NCBI GenBank assembly: GCA_019779905.1 | Contig: JABAKE010000003.1 | Span: forward strand, 124,001 to 188,000 | Length of the DNA: 64,000 nt | From: Modestobacter lapidis | GTDB lineage: Bacteria > Actinomycetota > Actinomycetes > Mycobacteriales > Geodermatophilaceae | Direction of reading: 5' to 3' | In this document: in pieces, positions 21,369 through 30,069 of the stretch | How the letters are laid out: each line of letters starts with the position of its first letter | How positions within the stretch are numbered: the stretch's first letter is position 1 | Notes under the pieces: model-generated | Database searches by the model: none | What the model saw: only the letters and a program-made list of their open reading frames with translations | What the model was told of the DNA's origin: nothing | Position numbers and translations under genes: made by a program

Positions 21369-22496
21369 TCACCGGGGCACCGCCTGCTCGTCGGGGGAGG
21401 CCGCCGGATCGTCGGCAGCGTCGTCGTCCTCGCCGGCCTCGGCCACCTCGTCCGTGCCCTCCGAGTCCGCGGGGACCGTGGGAGCCGGGGTGCCGGCGTC
21501 GGCCGGGCGCATCGGGTCGAACCAGACGTGCTCCCGGCCGGCCGGGTGCTCGGAGAGCCCGGCCACCCCGGTGGCCGTCTCCAGTGCCTCGCTGTACGGC
21601 TCGTCGGAGTCCAGCCGGCGTAGCTCCTCACCGATCAGCTCGCCGAGGGACTGGTCCGGCAGGGCCACGACGGCATCGGGACGGTAGGGCTGGGTGATGA
21701 CCGCGCTCCCCTTGCGGTCGTCCTGCAGCCGCAGCTCCTCGTCCTCGTCCAGCTGCAGCACCACGCCGTCGACCCCCGACGAGGCCGGCGTCCGGGTGCT
21801 CGGCACGACGGAGATCCGGCATCCGCAGCGGGCGGACAGCCAGCCGGCGATCAGCTGGGCGGTGGCGTTGGCCGGGTCGCCCTCGACCTGCCCGCCGAGC
21901 ACCCGCACGGCGCCACCGCGCCGCCCGGCCACCGAGTCGAGGGTGGAGGCGAGCGTGGCCCGCCACGGCGTGCTCCGGGTCCAGGTGAGGTCGGTGTCGC
22001 CGGGCGCGTAGTCCTCCGCCCGGACCCGCAGTGCCTCCAGCGGGTCCTCGGCCATCGAGCAGTCGGTGACCCGGCGGTTGGCGATGACGCCCAGCGCGTC
22101 GGTGGCGATCCGCGCCGGTGGCCGCTCGTGCCACCAGGTGACCACGGGGGCGTCGGCGGCCAGCAGGGGCAGCACGACGGACTCGGCGTGCAGGCCGAGC
22201 CGGCCGTACATCCGCATCACCACGGCTTCCCCCGGGCCGAGCCGGCCACCGATCAGCACCTCGGCGTCCAGCCGCGGCATGGGCGCGTCGATCTGCCGTC
22301 GGATGACGACGAGCAGCCGGCACGGGTGCACCTCCGCGGCGGCGGTGGCGGCCTCCTCGGCCTCGGCGACCCGGCCCTCGTCGGCGACGACGACCAGGGT
22401 GAGGGCCACCCCGCTCATCACCGCGCCACCGGTGCGCCGCTGGGCAGCGAGCTCCTTGACCACGGCCGAGCCGGTGGTGTCCCAGAGCGTGGTCAT
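21369..22496 (-). CDS. opcA: Glucose-6-phosphate dehydrogenase assembly protein OpcA
   Basis: 375 residues. OpcA activates glucose-6-phosphate dehydrogenase in cyanobacteria and is kept beside zwf in actinobacteria. Conserved parts: start MTTLWDTTGSAVVKEL, HPCRLLVVI, LGLHAESVVLPLLAADAPVVTWWHERPP, and TDLTWTRSTPWRATLASTLD. The C-terminal 60 residues are acidic and low complexity. The ATG at 22496 has GGAG upstream; the longer open frame upstream overlaps zwf and is not used. Lies between zwf and pgl, overlapping the possible GTG start of pgl. Confidence 0.94.
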   Translation of the reverse strand: MTTLWDTTGSAVVKELAAQRRTGGAVMSGVALTLVVVADEGRVAEAEEAATAAAEVHPCRLLVVIRRQIDAPMPRLDAEVLIGGRLGPGEAVVMRMYGRLGLHAESVVLPLLAADAPVVTWWHERPPARIATDALGVIANRRVTDCSMAEDPLEALRVRAEDYAPGDTDLTWTRSTPWRATLASTLDSVAGRRGGAVRVLGGQVEGDPANATAQLIAGWLSARCGCRISVVPSTRTPASSGVDGVVLQLDEDEELRLQDDRKGSAVITQPYRPDAVVALPDQSLGELIGEELRRLDSDEPYSEALETATGVAGLSEHPAGREHVWFDPMRPADAGTPAPTVPADSEGTDEVAEAGEDDDAADDPAASPDEQAVPR

Positions 22497-22554
22497 GGGG
22501 TTGCTCCGTTCGGGGGAGGGGCGGGAGGAGCCGGGTGCCGGGTCGCCGGCCCGA

Positions 22555-24072
22555 TCACGGCCGGCGCCACTGCCGGCCCTCGGCGGCGAGCATCTCCTCG
22601 GCCGCCCGCGGGCCCCACTCGCCGGCCCGGTACGGATGGGGCTCGGTGTCGGCCCAGAACTGCTCGAGCGGGTCGATGACGGCCCAGGACGCCTCCACCT
22701 CGGCGTTCCGCGGGAACAGCGTCGCGTCACCGAGCAGGACGTCGAGCAGCAGCCGCTCGTAGGCCTCGGGGCTGGCCTCGGTGAACTGCTCGCCGTAGAG
22801 GAAGTCCATCGCGACGTCGCGGACCTCCATCACGCTGCCGGGCACCTTCGAGCCGAACTTCAGCGTGACCCCCTCGTCGGGCTGGACCCGGATCACCAGC
22901 TGGTTGTGGCCCAGCTCCTCGGTGTCGGTCGGCGCGAAGGGCAGGTGCGGCGCGCGGCGGAACGACAGGGCGATCTCGGTGACCCGACGGGGCAGCCGCT
23001 TGCCGGTCCGCACGTAGAACGGCACGCCCGCCCAGCGGCGGGTCTCGACGCCCAGCCGGACGGCGGCGTAGGTCTCGGTCGTCGAGTCGGGGTCGACGCC
23101 GTCCTCCTGCCGGTAGCCGCGGGCGCGCTGGCCGGCGAGCCAGCCCTGCTCGTACTGCCCGCGGACGGCGAAGGTGGCCATGTCGCTGGGCGCCGACACC
23201 GCGCGCAGCACCTTGAGCTTCTCGGTGCGGATCTCCTCGGCGGAGAACTCGACAGGCTCCTCCATGGCGGTGAGCGCCAACAGCTGCAGGAGGTGGTTCT
23301 GCAGCACGTCACGGGCGGCGCCGGTCTGGTCGTAGAACCCGGCCCGGCCGCCGATCCCCACGTCCTCGGCCATGGTGATCTGCACCGAGTCGACGTGGTG
23401 GCCGTTCCAGATCGGCTCGAACAGGGTGTTGGCGAAGCGGAGGGCCAGCAGGTTCTGGACCGTCTCCTTGCCCAGGTAGTGGTCGATCCGGAAGACGTCG
23501 TCGGCGCTGAACACCGAGTCGACCAGTTCGTTGAGCTCCCGGCTGGAGGGCAGGTCGGTGCCGAACGGCTTCTCCACCACGACCCGGCGCCACCGGTCGG
23601 GGGTGCTGTCGGCCATCCCGGTGCGCTGCATCTGCTTGAGCACCACCGGGAACATGGCCGGTGGGATCGACAGGTAGAAGGCGGCGTTGCCGCCGATGCC
23701 GTGGCTGCCCTCGAGCTCGGCCAGGTTGCCTGCCAGCTCGTCGAAGGCGGTGTCGTCGTCGAAGGAGCCCTGCACGAAGCGGACGCTGTTGGCCAGCCGC
23801 TCCCAGACCTCCTCGCGCCATGGAGTGCGGGCGTGCTCACGGGCGGCCGCGCGGGCCAGCTCGGCGAACTCGACGTCGCCCCAGTCCCGGCGGGCGAAGC
23901 CCAGCAGCGCGAAGTTGGTGGGCAGCAGCCCCCGGTTGGCGAGGTCGTAGACCGCGGGCAGCAGCTTCTTGCGGGCGAGATCGCCGGTGATGCCGAAGAC
24001 CACCAGCGCACAGGGCTCGGGCACCCGGGGCAGCCGCCGGTCCCGCGGATCGCGCAGCGGGTTGGTGGTCAT
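22555..24072 (-). CDS. zwf: Glucose-6-phosphate 1-dehydrogenase
   Basis: 505 residues. Oxidises glucose 6-phosphate with NADP+ to the lactone, the first step of the oxidative pentose-phosphate pathway. Coenzyme motif VVFGITGDLARKKLLPA (about 18-34), VEKPFGTDL, active-site RIDHYLGKETVQNLL (catalytic His and the substrate lysine), and the late motif PFYVRTGKRLPRRVTEI. The ATG at 24072 follows GGACGGAG. Upstream lie about 145 bp with a degraded palindromic element after tal. Confidence 0.98.
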   Translation of the reverse strand: MTTNPLRDPRDRRLPRVPEPCALVVFGITGDLARKKLLPAVYDLANRGLLPTNFALLGFARRDWGDVEFAELARAAAREHARTPWREEVWERLANSVRFVQGSFDDDTAFDELAGNLAELEGSHGIGGNAAFYLSIPPAMFPVVLKQMQRTGMADSTPDRWRRVVVEKPFGTDLPSSRELNELVDSVFSADDVFRIDHYLGKETVQNLLALRFANTLFEPIWNGHHVDSVQITMAEDVGIGGRAGFYDQTGAARDVLQNHLLQLLALTAMEEPVEFSAEEIRTEKLKVLRAVSAPSDMATFAVRGQYEQGWLAGQRARGYRQEDGVDPDSTTETYAAVRLGVETRRWAGVPFYVRTGKRLPRRVTEIALSFRRAPHLPFAPTDTEELGHNQLVIRVQPDEGVTLKFGSKVPGSVMEVRDVAMDFLYGEQFTEASPEAYERLLLDVLLGDATLFPRNAEVEASWAVIDPLEQFWADTEPHPYRAGEWGPRAAEEMLAAEGRQWRRP

Positions 24073-24185
24073 GGTCTCCGTCCTCGGTGGTGCGGGAGGT
24101 CCTCGGTGGTGCGGGAGGTGGTGCGGATGGGAGTGCGCCCGCCGCCCGGGGCTGCGCTGCACCGGGCGGCGGGGGAGGGTCAGGG

Positions 24186-24215
24186 CTTCCTGCAGGGGGG
24201 CAGGGGGGTCCTGCC
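24186..24215 (-). repeat. Degraded palindromic element copy 5, 3' of tal
   Basis: On the minus strand, shortly after the tal stop: GGACCCCCCTGCCCCC joined directly to CTGCAGG. The inner core is missing; CCTGC/GCAGG remains as a short stem. Confidence 0.5.
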
Positions 24216-24217
24216 AC

Positions 24218-25324
24218 TCACTTCTTGTCCTCCAGTTGCTCCTTGACCGAGTCGGTCAGCTCGTCCCAGGCGTCGGCGAACTTCTGCACGCCCTCGTCCT
24301 CGAGCACGCGGAAGACGTCGTCGAGGTCGACCCCGGCCTCGGCGACGGCCTTGAGCACGCCCTCGGCGTCGGCGTAGGCCGACTGGGCCGGGATGCCGGC
24401 CTGCCCGTGGTCGGCATAGGCCTGGAGGGTCTTCTCCGGCATGGTGTTCACCGTGTCGGGCGCGATGAGCTCGCTGATGTAGAGGGTGTCGGAGTACTCG
24501 GGATTCTTGACCCCGGTCGACGCCCACAGCGGCCGCTGCGGCCGGGCCCCGTGCGACTCCAGCGCCTTCCAGCGGTCGGAGGAGAACACCTCCTCGTAGG
24601 CCTGGTAGGCCAGCTGGGCGTTGGCGACACCGGCCTTGCCCTTGAGCGAGGCGTCGGCACCGCTGGCGTCGAGCCGCTTGTCGATCTCGGTGTCCACCCG
24701 GGACACGAAGAACGACGCCACGGACTCGATGCCCTCGAAGGACACCTGCGGGTCCGCGGCCAGCCGCTGCTCGAGACCGGCGAGGTAGGCGTCCATCACG
24801 GCCCGGTACCGCTCGAGGCTGAAGATCAACGTGACGTTGACGCTGATCCCGGCGGCGATCGAGGTGGTGATCGCCGGGAGCCCCTCGACGGTGGCCGGGA
24901 TCTTGATGAACAGGTTCGGCCGGTCGACCAGCCACCACAGGTGGGCGGCCTCCGCGGCGGTGGCGTCGGTGTCCCGGGCCAGCCCGGGCGCCACCTCCAG
25001 CGACACCCGGCCGTCCCGGCCGGTGCGGGCGGCGACCGGCGCGAGCAGGTCGCAGGCGTCCCGGACGTCGGCCGCGGTGATGGTGCGCAGCGCCTCGTCG
25101 ACGCTCACCTTGCGGACGGCCATCGCGTGCAGCTGGTCGTCGTAGGAGTCCGAGCCGCTGATCGCCGCGGCGAAGATCGACGGGTTCGTGGTGACCCCGA
25201 CGACGCTGCGCTCGTCGACCAGCGACTGCAGGTTCCCGCTGCGGATCCGGTCCCGGGAGAGGTCGTCGAGCCAGACGGCGACCCCTGCCTTCGACAGCTC
25301 TGCGAGGTTCTCGTTCTGGGTCAT
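24218..25324 (-). CDS. tal: Transaldolase
   Basis: 368 residues. Moves dihydroxyacetone units between sugar phosphates in the non-oxidative pentose-phosphate branch. Conserved [24 protein letters not shown], the Schiff-base lysine in [15 protein letters not shown], and [11 protein letters not shown]. The length fits the actinobacterial type. Its ribosome binding site (AGGAAGGACC before the ATG at 25324) resembles the start of the palindromic element. Second gene of tkt-tal-zwf-opcA-pgl. Confidence 0.97.
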   Translation of the reverse strand: MTQNENLAELSKAGVAVWLDDLSRDRIRSGNLQSLVDERSVVGVTTNPSIFAAAISGSDSYDDQLHAMAVRKVSVDEALRTITAADVRDACDLLAPVAARTGRDGRVSLEVAPGLARDTDATAAEAAHLWWLVDRPNLFIKIPATVEGLPAITTSIAAGISVNVTLIFSLERYRAVMDAYLAGLEQRLAADPQVSFEGIESVASFFVSRVDTEIDKRLDASGADASLKGKAGVANAQLAYQAYEEVFSSDRWKALESHGARPQRPLWASTGVKNPEYSDTLYISELIAPDTVNTMPEKTLQAYADHGQAGIPAQSAYADAEGVLKAVAEAGVDLDDVFRVLEDEGVQKFADAWDELTDSVKEQLEDKK

Positions 25325-25354
25325 CAGTCAGGTCCTTCCTAGGGGGATCTTCAT

Positions 25355-25412
25355 GGCCCTGTCCCGGGTCCCACCCTGAGCTTGCGAAGGGTGGGGAGGA
25401 CGGGGTCCTTCA
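25355..25412 (-). repeat. Palindromic element copy 6, between tkt and tal
   Basis: On the minus strand it begins with the tkt stop (TGAAGGACC) and ends GGCC. The inner stem CCCACCCT/AGGGTGGG around TTCGCAAGCTC is perfect (8 bp); the outer stem GTCC/GGAC with CCC/GGG has one unpaired base. It lies inside an operon, so it may cause partial termination or mRNA processing. Confidence 0.75.
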
Positions 25413-27635
25413 ACGGTCGCCGGTGGGGTTGTCCAGGCCGCCGCGCGAGGCGCCCGGGCCGGCCGGGACCGCGACGTCGGCGGACGCGGCCTGCAGGCTC
25501 TCGCGGGCGGCGGACACCACTGCGTCGGCGGTCAGGCCGAACTCCTCGTAGAGCACGGTGTAGGCCGCACTCGCGCCGTAGTGGTTGAGCCCGACGATCC
25601 GGCCGGCGTCGCCGACGAACTCCCGCCACCCCATCGGGACGGCGGCCTCGACGCTCACCCGGGCGCGCACCGTGGGCGGGAGCACCTCGTTGCGGTAGGC
25701 GTCGTCCTGGTCGGAGAACCACTCGACGCACGGCAGGGAGACGACCCGGGTCGGAACGCCGTCGGCCTCCAGCGTCTCGCGGGCGGCCACGGCGATCTGC
25801 ACCTCCGAGCCGGTGCCCATGAGGATCACCTCGGGGGTGTCACCCGACGCCTCGGCGAGCACGTACCCGCCGCGGGCGACGCCCTCGGCGGAGCTGACCT
25901 GCTCGCGGTCGAAGACGGGCAGGTTCTGCCGGGACAGGACGATCCCGGCCGGCCGGTCGTTGTGCTCGAGGATCGTGCGCCAGGCCACCGCGACCTCGTT
26001 GGCGTCCGCGGGACGGACGACGTCCAGCCCGGGGATCGCGCGCAGCGCGGCCAGGTGCTCGATCGGCTGGTGGGTGGGGCCGTCCTCGCCCAGACCGATG
26101 GAGTCGTGGGTCCACACGTAGGTGACCGGCAGCTGCATGAGTGCGGCCAGCCGCACCGCGCCGCGCATGTAGTCGGAGAAGGTGAGGAACGTGCCGCCGT
26201 AGACGCGGGTGCCGCCGTGCAGCGCGATGCCGTTCATGATCGCGCCCATCGCGTGCTCGCGGACGCCGAAGTGCAGGGTGCGGCCGTAGGGCCCGCCGGA
26301 CCACATCTTGGTCTGCCGGTCGGCCGGCAGGAACGACGGTTCGCCCTTGACCGCGGTGTTGTTGCTCTCCGCCAGGTCGGCCGACCCGCCCCACAGCTCG
26401 GGCACCTTCGGGTAGAGGGCGGCCAGCACTTCGCCCGAGGCCTTCCGGGTGGCCACGCCCTTGGCGTCGGCGGGCCAGCTCGGCAGCTCGTCGGACCAGC
26501 CCTCGGGCAGCGTGCGGGTGGACATCCGGGACAGCAGCGCGGCGGCGTCGGGGTTGGCCCGCTCCCAGGCGGCGAACCGCTCCTGCCAGGCCGTGTGGGC
26601 CTGCTGGCCGCGGTCCACCACCTTGCGGGCGTGCTCGATGACCTCCGGCGCGACGTCGAAGGACTTCTCCGGGTCCATGCCGAGGATCCGCTTGGTCGCC
26701 GCGACCTCGTCGTCGCCGAGGGCCGAGCCGTGCGCGGCGCCGGTGTTCTGCTTGTTGGGTGCCGGCCAGCCGATGATGGTGCGCAGCACGATGATCGACG
26801 GACGGGTGGTCTCGGCCTTGGCGGCGGCGAACGCGGCGTCGACGGCGGCGAGGTCCTCGCCGTCGTCCACGTGCTGCACGTGCCAGCCATAGGCCTCGTA
26901 GCGCTGGCCGACGTCCTCGGTGAACGCCACGTTCGTGTCGTCCTCGATGGAGATCTCGTTGTCGTCGTACACCAGGACGAGGTTGCCCAGTCGCTGGGTG
27001 CCGGCGATCGAGGAGGCCTCGCCGCTGACGCCCTCCTCCAGGTCGCCGTCGGAGGCGAAGGCCCAGATGGTGTGGTCGAACAGGCTCTCGCCCTCCGCGG
27101 CCTCCGGGTCGAGCAGCCCGCGCTCGCGGCGGGCGGCCATCGCCATCCCGACCGCGTTGCCCACGCCCTGGCCCAGCGGGCCGGTGGTGGTCTCCACACC
27201 GGGGGTGTGGTTGACCTCGGGGTGGCCGGGGGTCAGCGAGCCCCAGGTGCGCAGCGCCTGGAGATCGTCGAGCTCCAGGCCGTAGCCGGAGAGGTACAGC
27301 TGCACGTACAGGGTCAGGCTGGAGTGCCCCATGGACAGGACGAAGCGGTCGCGGGCCACCCAGTTCGGGTCGCTGGGGTCGTGCCGCAGCCATTTCTGGA
27401 ACAGCAGGTACGCGACCGGTGCCATGCTCATCGCGGTGCCGGGATGGCCGTTGCCGACCTTCTGGACCGCGTCCATGGCCAGCACCCGGGCGGTGTCGAT
27501 CGCCCTGCGGTCGAGGTCGCCGAAGCTGTCGGGCAGGGTCGGGGTCGGCTGCCGGGGCGAACCGGTGGGGGCGTCGCTCGCGGCCTCGGCCGGGGCCTCG
27601 GCCCGGGTGCTCTTGGTCCCACTGTCAGCGGTCAT
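25410..27635 (-). CDS. tkt: Transketolase
   Basis: 741 residues. A thiamine-diphosphate enzyme that transfers two-carbon units between sugar phosphates. N-terminal domain: DAVQKVGNGHPGTAMSMAP, GPLGQGVGNAVGMA, and the ThDP/metal motif ASDGDLEEGVSGEASS. Middle domain: LHFGVREHAMGAIMNGIALHGG, YGGTFLTFSDYMRGAVRLAALM and THDSIGLGEDGPTHQP. A poorly conserved N-terminal tail of about 40 residues precedes LDRRAIDTARVL. First gene of the minus-strand pentose-phosphate operon, divergent from ctaB. The stop codon is shared with palindromic element 6. Confidence 0.98.
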   Translation of the reverse strand: MTADSGTKSTRAEAPAEAASDAPTGSPRQPTPTLPDSFGDLDRRAIDTARVLAMDAVQKVGNGHPGTAMSMAPVAYLLFQKWLRHDPSDPNWVARDRFVLSMGHSSLTLYVQLYLSGYGLELDDLQALRTWGSLTPGHPEVNHTPGVETTTGPLGQGVGNAVGMAMAARRERGLLDPEAAEGESLFDHTIWAFASDGDLEEGVSGEASSIAGTQRLGNLVLVYDDNEISIEDDTNVAFTEDVGQRYEAYGWHVQHVDDGEDLAAVDAAFAAAKAETTRPSIIVLRTIIGWPAPNKQNTGAAHGSALGDDEVAATKRILGMDPEKSFDVAPEVIEHARKVVDRGQQAHTAWQERFAAWERANPDAAALLSRMSTRTLPEGWSDELPSWPADAKGVATRKASGEVLAALYPKVPELWGGSADLAESNNTAVKGEPSFLPADRQTKMWSGGPYGRTLHFGVREHAMGAIMNGIALHGGTRVYGGTFLTFSDYMRGAVRLAALMQLPVTYVWTHDSIGLGEDGPTHQPIEHLAALRAIPGLDVVRPADANEVAVAWRTILEHNDRPAGIVLSRQNLPVFDREQVSSAEGVARGGYVLAEASGDTPEVILMGTGSEVQIAVAARETLEADGVPTRVVSLPCVEWFSDQDDAYRNEVLPPTVRARVSVEAAVPMGWREFVGDAGRIVGLNHYGASAAYTVLYEEFGLTADAVVSAARESLQAASADVAVPAGPGASRGGLDNPTGDR

Positions 27636-27952
27636 CTGGCGCTCGGTGCTCCCTCGGGGATCGGTCGGGTGGCGGACCGCCCGGGGGCGCGGAGTTCACC
27701 CGCCCCGGGCGGACGACGGCGCGCGCCACGGTCGCCCGGTCGGGTCCGTTCCCGTCCTGGGGTGGCAGGTGCGTCGTCGTCATCGTCGACTGCCCTACCC
27801 GCTGCGCGCGCAGCATCAACGTGATCAAGCCTAGTGGTGCCCGGCCGTTCCCCGCCGGGGGCGGGGCTACAGTGGAGGGGCAACCCATCCCCGGCTGAGA
27901 AGGACCTCGTGGTGCCCTGCTGCCCGCGCGATGCCGGCCTCCCGGGGATCCG
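27636..27952. promoter_or_regulatory. Divergent tkt/ctaB promoter region (317 bp)
   Basis: Gene-free stretch between the two divergent starts. A possible -10 for ctaB is TACAGT at about 27870-27875 inside a GC-rich run; for tkt, TAGGCT-like bases on the minus strand near 27830. No operator palindrome or RNA gene is evident. Confidence 0.4.
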
Positions 27953-28876
27953 GTGACGGCGATCGCCGACCGCCCCGTCGACCGCGCCCGGGCACTCCGT
28001 TCGGCCCGCACGACGGTGGGCGCGTACGTGTCGCTGACCAAGCCCAAGCTCGTCGAGCTGCTGCTGGTCACCACCCTGCCGGCGATGATGCTCGCGGCCG
28101 GGGGCTGGCCGGGCACGGGCCTGGTCGTGGCCACCCTGGTCGGTGGGATGCTCGCCGCCGGGGCCGCCAACACGATCAACTGCTGGTACGACCGGGACAT
28201 CGACCGGCTGATGTCCCGCACCCGGGACCGGCCGATCCCCAGCGGGGTGATCGAGCCCCGTGCCGCGCTGTACTTCGGCGTCCTGCTGGCGTGGGTCTCG
28301 CTGGTTCTGCTCGGCTTGTTCACCACGCCGCTGGCCACCGCCCTCGCGGCCGGCGCGGTGCTGGCCTACTCCGTGGTCTACACGATGGTGCTCAAGCGCC
28401 GGACCCGGCACAACACCGTCTTCGGTGGGCTGCCGGGCGCCGCTCCGGTGCTGATCGGCTGGGCCGCGGTCACCGGTTCGCTGGACTGGCCGGCCCTCGT
28501 CTTCTTCGGCATCGTCTTCTGCTGGCAGATGCCGCACTTCTGGGCGCTGGCCAGCCGCTTCCGCTACGACTACTTCCGGGCCGGGGTGCCCATGCTCTCG
28601 GTCGTCGCCGGACCGGTCAGCGTCGGGCGCCAGTCCGTCGGCTGGGCCTGGGGCACCCTGGGCACCTCGCTCCTGATGGTGCCGGTGACGCCGCTGCTGG
28701 GCTGGACCACCGGCATCGCCACGCTGGGTCTGGGTGCCTGGTACGTCGGGGAGTCGCACGCCTGGCTGAGCCGGATCAAGGCGGGCGTGCCCGACCGCCC
28801 GATGCGGCTGTTCTCGGTGTCGATCACCTACATGACGTTGCTGTCGATCGCCCTGGTCGTCGACGTCCTGGTCTGA
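27953..28876 (+). CDS. ctaB: Protohaem IX farnesyltransferase (haem O synthase)
   Basis: 307 residues, UbiA-type prenyltransferase with about eight to nine membrane helices. Adds a farnesyl group to protohaem to give haem O for cytochrome oxidase. The aspartate-rich motif NCWYDRDIDRLMSRTRDRP (about 63-85) and the second motif MVLKRRTRHNTVFGGLPGA are clear. GTG start at 27953. It pairs with the convergent ctaA, which makes haem A. The stop codon opens a degraded palindromic element. Confidence 0.96.
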   Translation: MTAIADRPVDRARALRSARTTVGAYVSLTKPKLVELLLVTTLPAMMLAAGGWPGTGLVVATLVGGMLAAGAANTINCWYDRDIDRLMSRTRDRPIPSGVIEPRAALYFGVLLAWVSLVLLGLFTTPLATALAAGAVLAYSVVYTMVLKRRTRHNTVFGGLPGAAPVLIGWAAVTGSLDWPALVFFGIVFCWQMPHFWALASRFRYDYFRAGVPMLSVVAGPVSVGRQSVGWAWGTLGTSLLMVPVTPLLGWTTGIATLGLGAWYVGESHAWLSRIKAGVPDRPMRLFSVSITYMTLLSIALVVDVLV

Positions 28877-28912
28877 AGAAGGACCCCGCCGCCCCCGCCG
28901 CGGCGCAGTCCG
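28874..28912 (+). repeat. Degraded palindromic element copy 7, 3' of ctaB
   Basis: Begins with the ctaB stop (TGAAGAAGGACCCC), followed by GCCGCCCCCGCCGCGGCG. The right arm is not recognisable, so only the left half is preserved. Confidence 0.5.
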
Positions 28913-28938
28913 TTCGACGACTGAGGGACCTCAGCGGC

Positions 28939-29892
28939 TCATGACGGCCGGGGAACGGCTCCTGGCCGCGGTGCCGTCCGGAGGACGGCGGTGTCATCGT
29001 CGACGGGCAGCTCGGACGCCGGGCCGCGCACCGACCACAGCAGCCGGGCCGCGTAGACGGTGATCAGCACCGCCCCGGCCATGTGCACCAGCACCAGCAC
29101 GATCGGCAGGTCGGTGAAGTACTGCACGTAGCCGACGACGCCCTGGGCCAGTTCCACGACGAGCAGGTCGCGGGCGGCCCGGCGGACCCGGCCGGGGGAG
29201 TCGGTGGCGTGCAGGGCCACCAGCAGGGCGACGGTCAGACCGACGAGCAGGAACACGACGTCGGCGTGCAGCTGGCTGACCAGCGCCGGGTCCCAGCCGG
29301 TGCGGCCGGCGTCCGGGTCGCCGCTGTGCGGGCCGCTGCCGGTGACCAGGGTGCCGATGATCAGGACCAGCGCGGTGGCGGCGGCGATGCCGCGGGCCAG
29401 CAGCGCGAACGGCCGCCGGACGAGCAGCTGCCCGACACCCGGCTCCCGGGAGCGCAGCCACATCGTCGTGGTGATGGCCACCAGGCCGATCGACACCAGG
29501 AAGTGCGCGGCCACCGTGTACGGGTTCAACCCGGTGAGCACCGTGATGCCGCCCACCACGCCCTGGGCCGGGATGCCGAGGAAGGCGAGCACCGCCCAGC
29601 GCCGCAGGTCACGGCGGGCCGAGCGGAACACCGCGATCAGGGTGGCCGCGGCGACGGCGACGAGCACGAAGGTGAGCAGCCGGTTGCCGAACTCGATCAC
29701 CCCGTGGACGGCGAGCTCGGGGGTGCTCACGAAGCTCTCCTCGGTGCAGCGCGGCCAGGTGGGGCAGCCCAGCCCGGAGCCGGTCAGGCGGACGACGCCG
29801 CCGGTCAGCACGATCAGGCCGTTGGCCACCACGCTCGCCAGTGCGAGCCGGGACACCGTGGAGTTGCGCACCGTCGCGGGAAGAACTGACAC
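28939..29892 (-). CDS. ctaA: Haem A synthase (COX15/CtaA family)
   Basis: 317 residues with about eight membrane helices. Oxidises the methyl group of haem O to the formyl of haem A. Conserved: LTGGVVRLTGSGLGCPTWPRC (with the cysteine pair of the first external loop), HGVIEFGNRLLTF with the haem histidine, GIPAQGVVGGITVLTGLNPY, QLHADVVFLLVGL and HMAGAVLITVYAARLLW. GTG start at 29892; the very long upstream frame is antisense to other genes. Convergent with ctaB, together supplying haem A to the aa3 oxidase. Confidence 0.95.
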   Translation of the reverse strand: MSVLPATVRNSTVSRLALASVVANGLIVLTGGVVRLTGSGLGCPTWPRCTEESFVSTPELAVHGVIEFGNRLLTFVLVAVAAATLIAVFRSARRDLRRWAVLAFLGIPAQGVVGGITVLTGLNPYTVAAHFLVSIGLVAITTTMWLRSREPGVGQLLVRRPFALLARGIAAATALVLIIGTLVTGSGPHSGDPDAGRTGWDPALVSQLHADVVFLLVGLTVALLVALHATDSPGRVRRAARDLLVVELAQGVVGYVQYFTDLPIVLVLVHMAGAVLITVYAARLLWSVRGPASELPVDDDTAVLRTAPRPGAVPRPS

Positions 29893-30069
29893 CCCGTCGA
29901 TGCTACTGACCGCAGGTGCCCCCGCCCCCGGCGGAATCAGTCGGACGGCGGCCCACCCGGACGAGCGCAGACCCGGCGGACCACATCCACTTCCGCTGAC
30001 TGCGGTGCGCGGCGTCCCGGTGGGTAGGCGAGCACCGGTACGGACGACGCGAGAGAGAGCAGCGATCCC

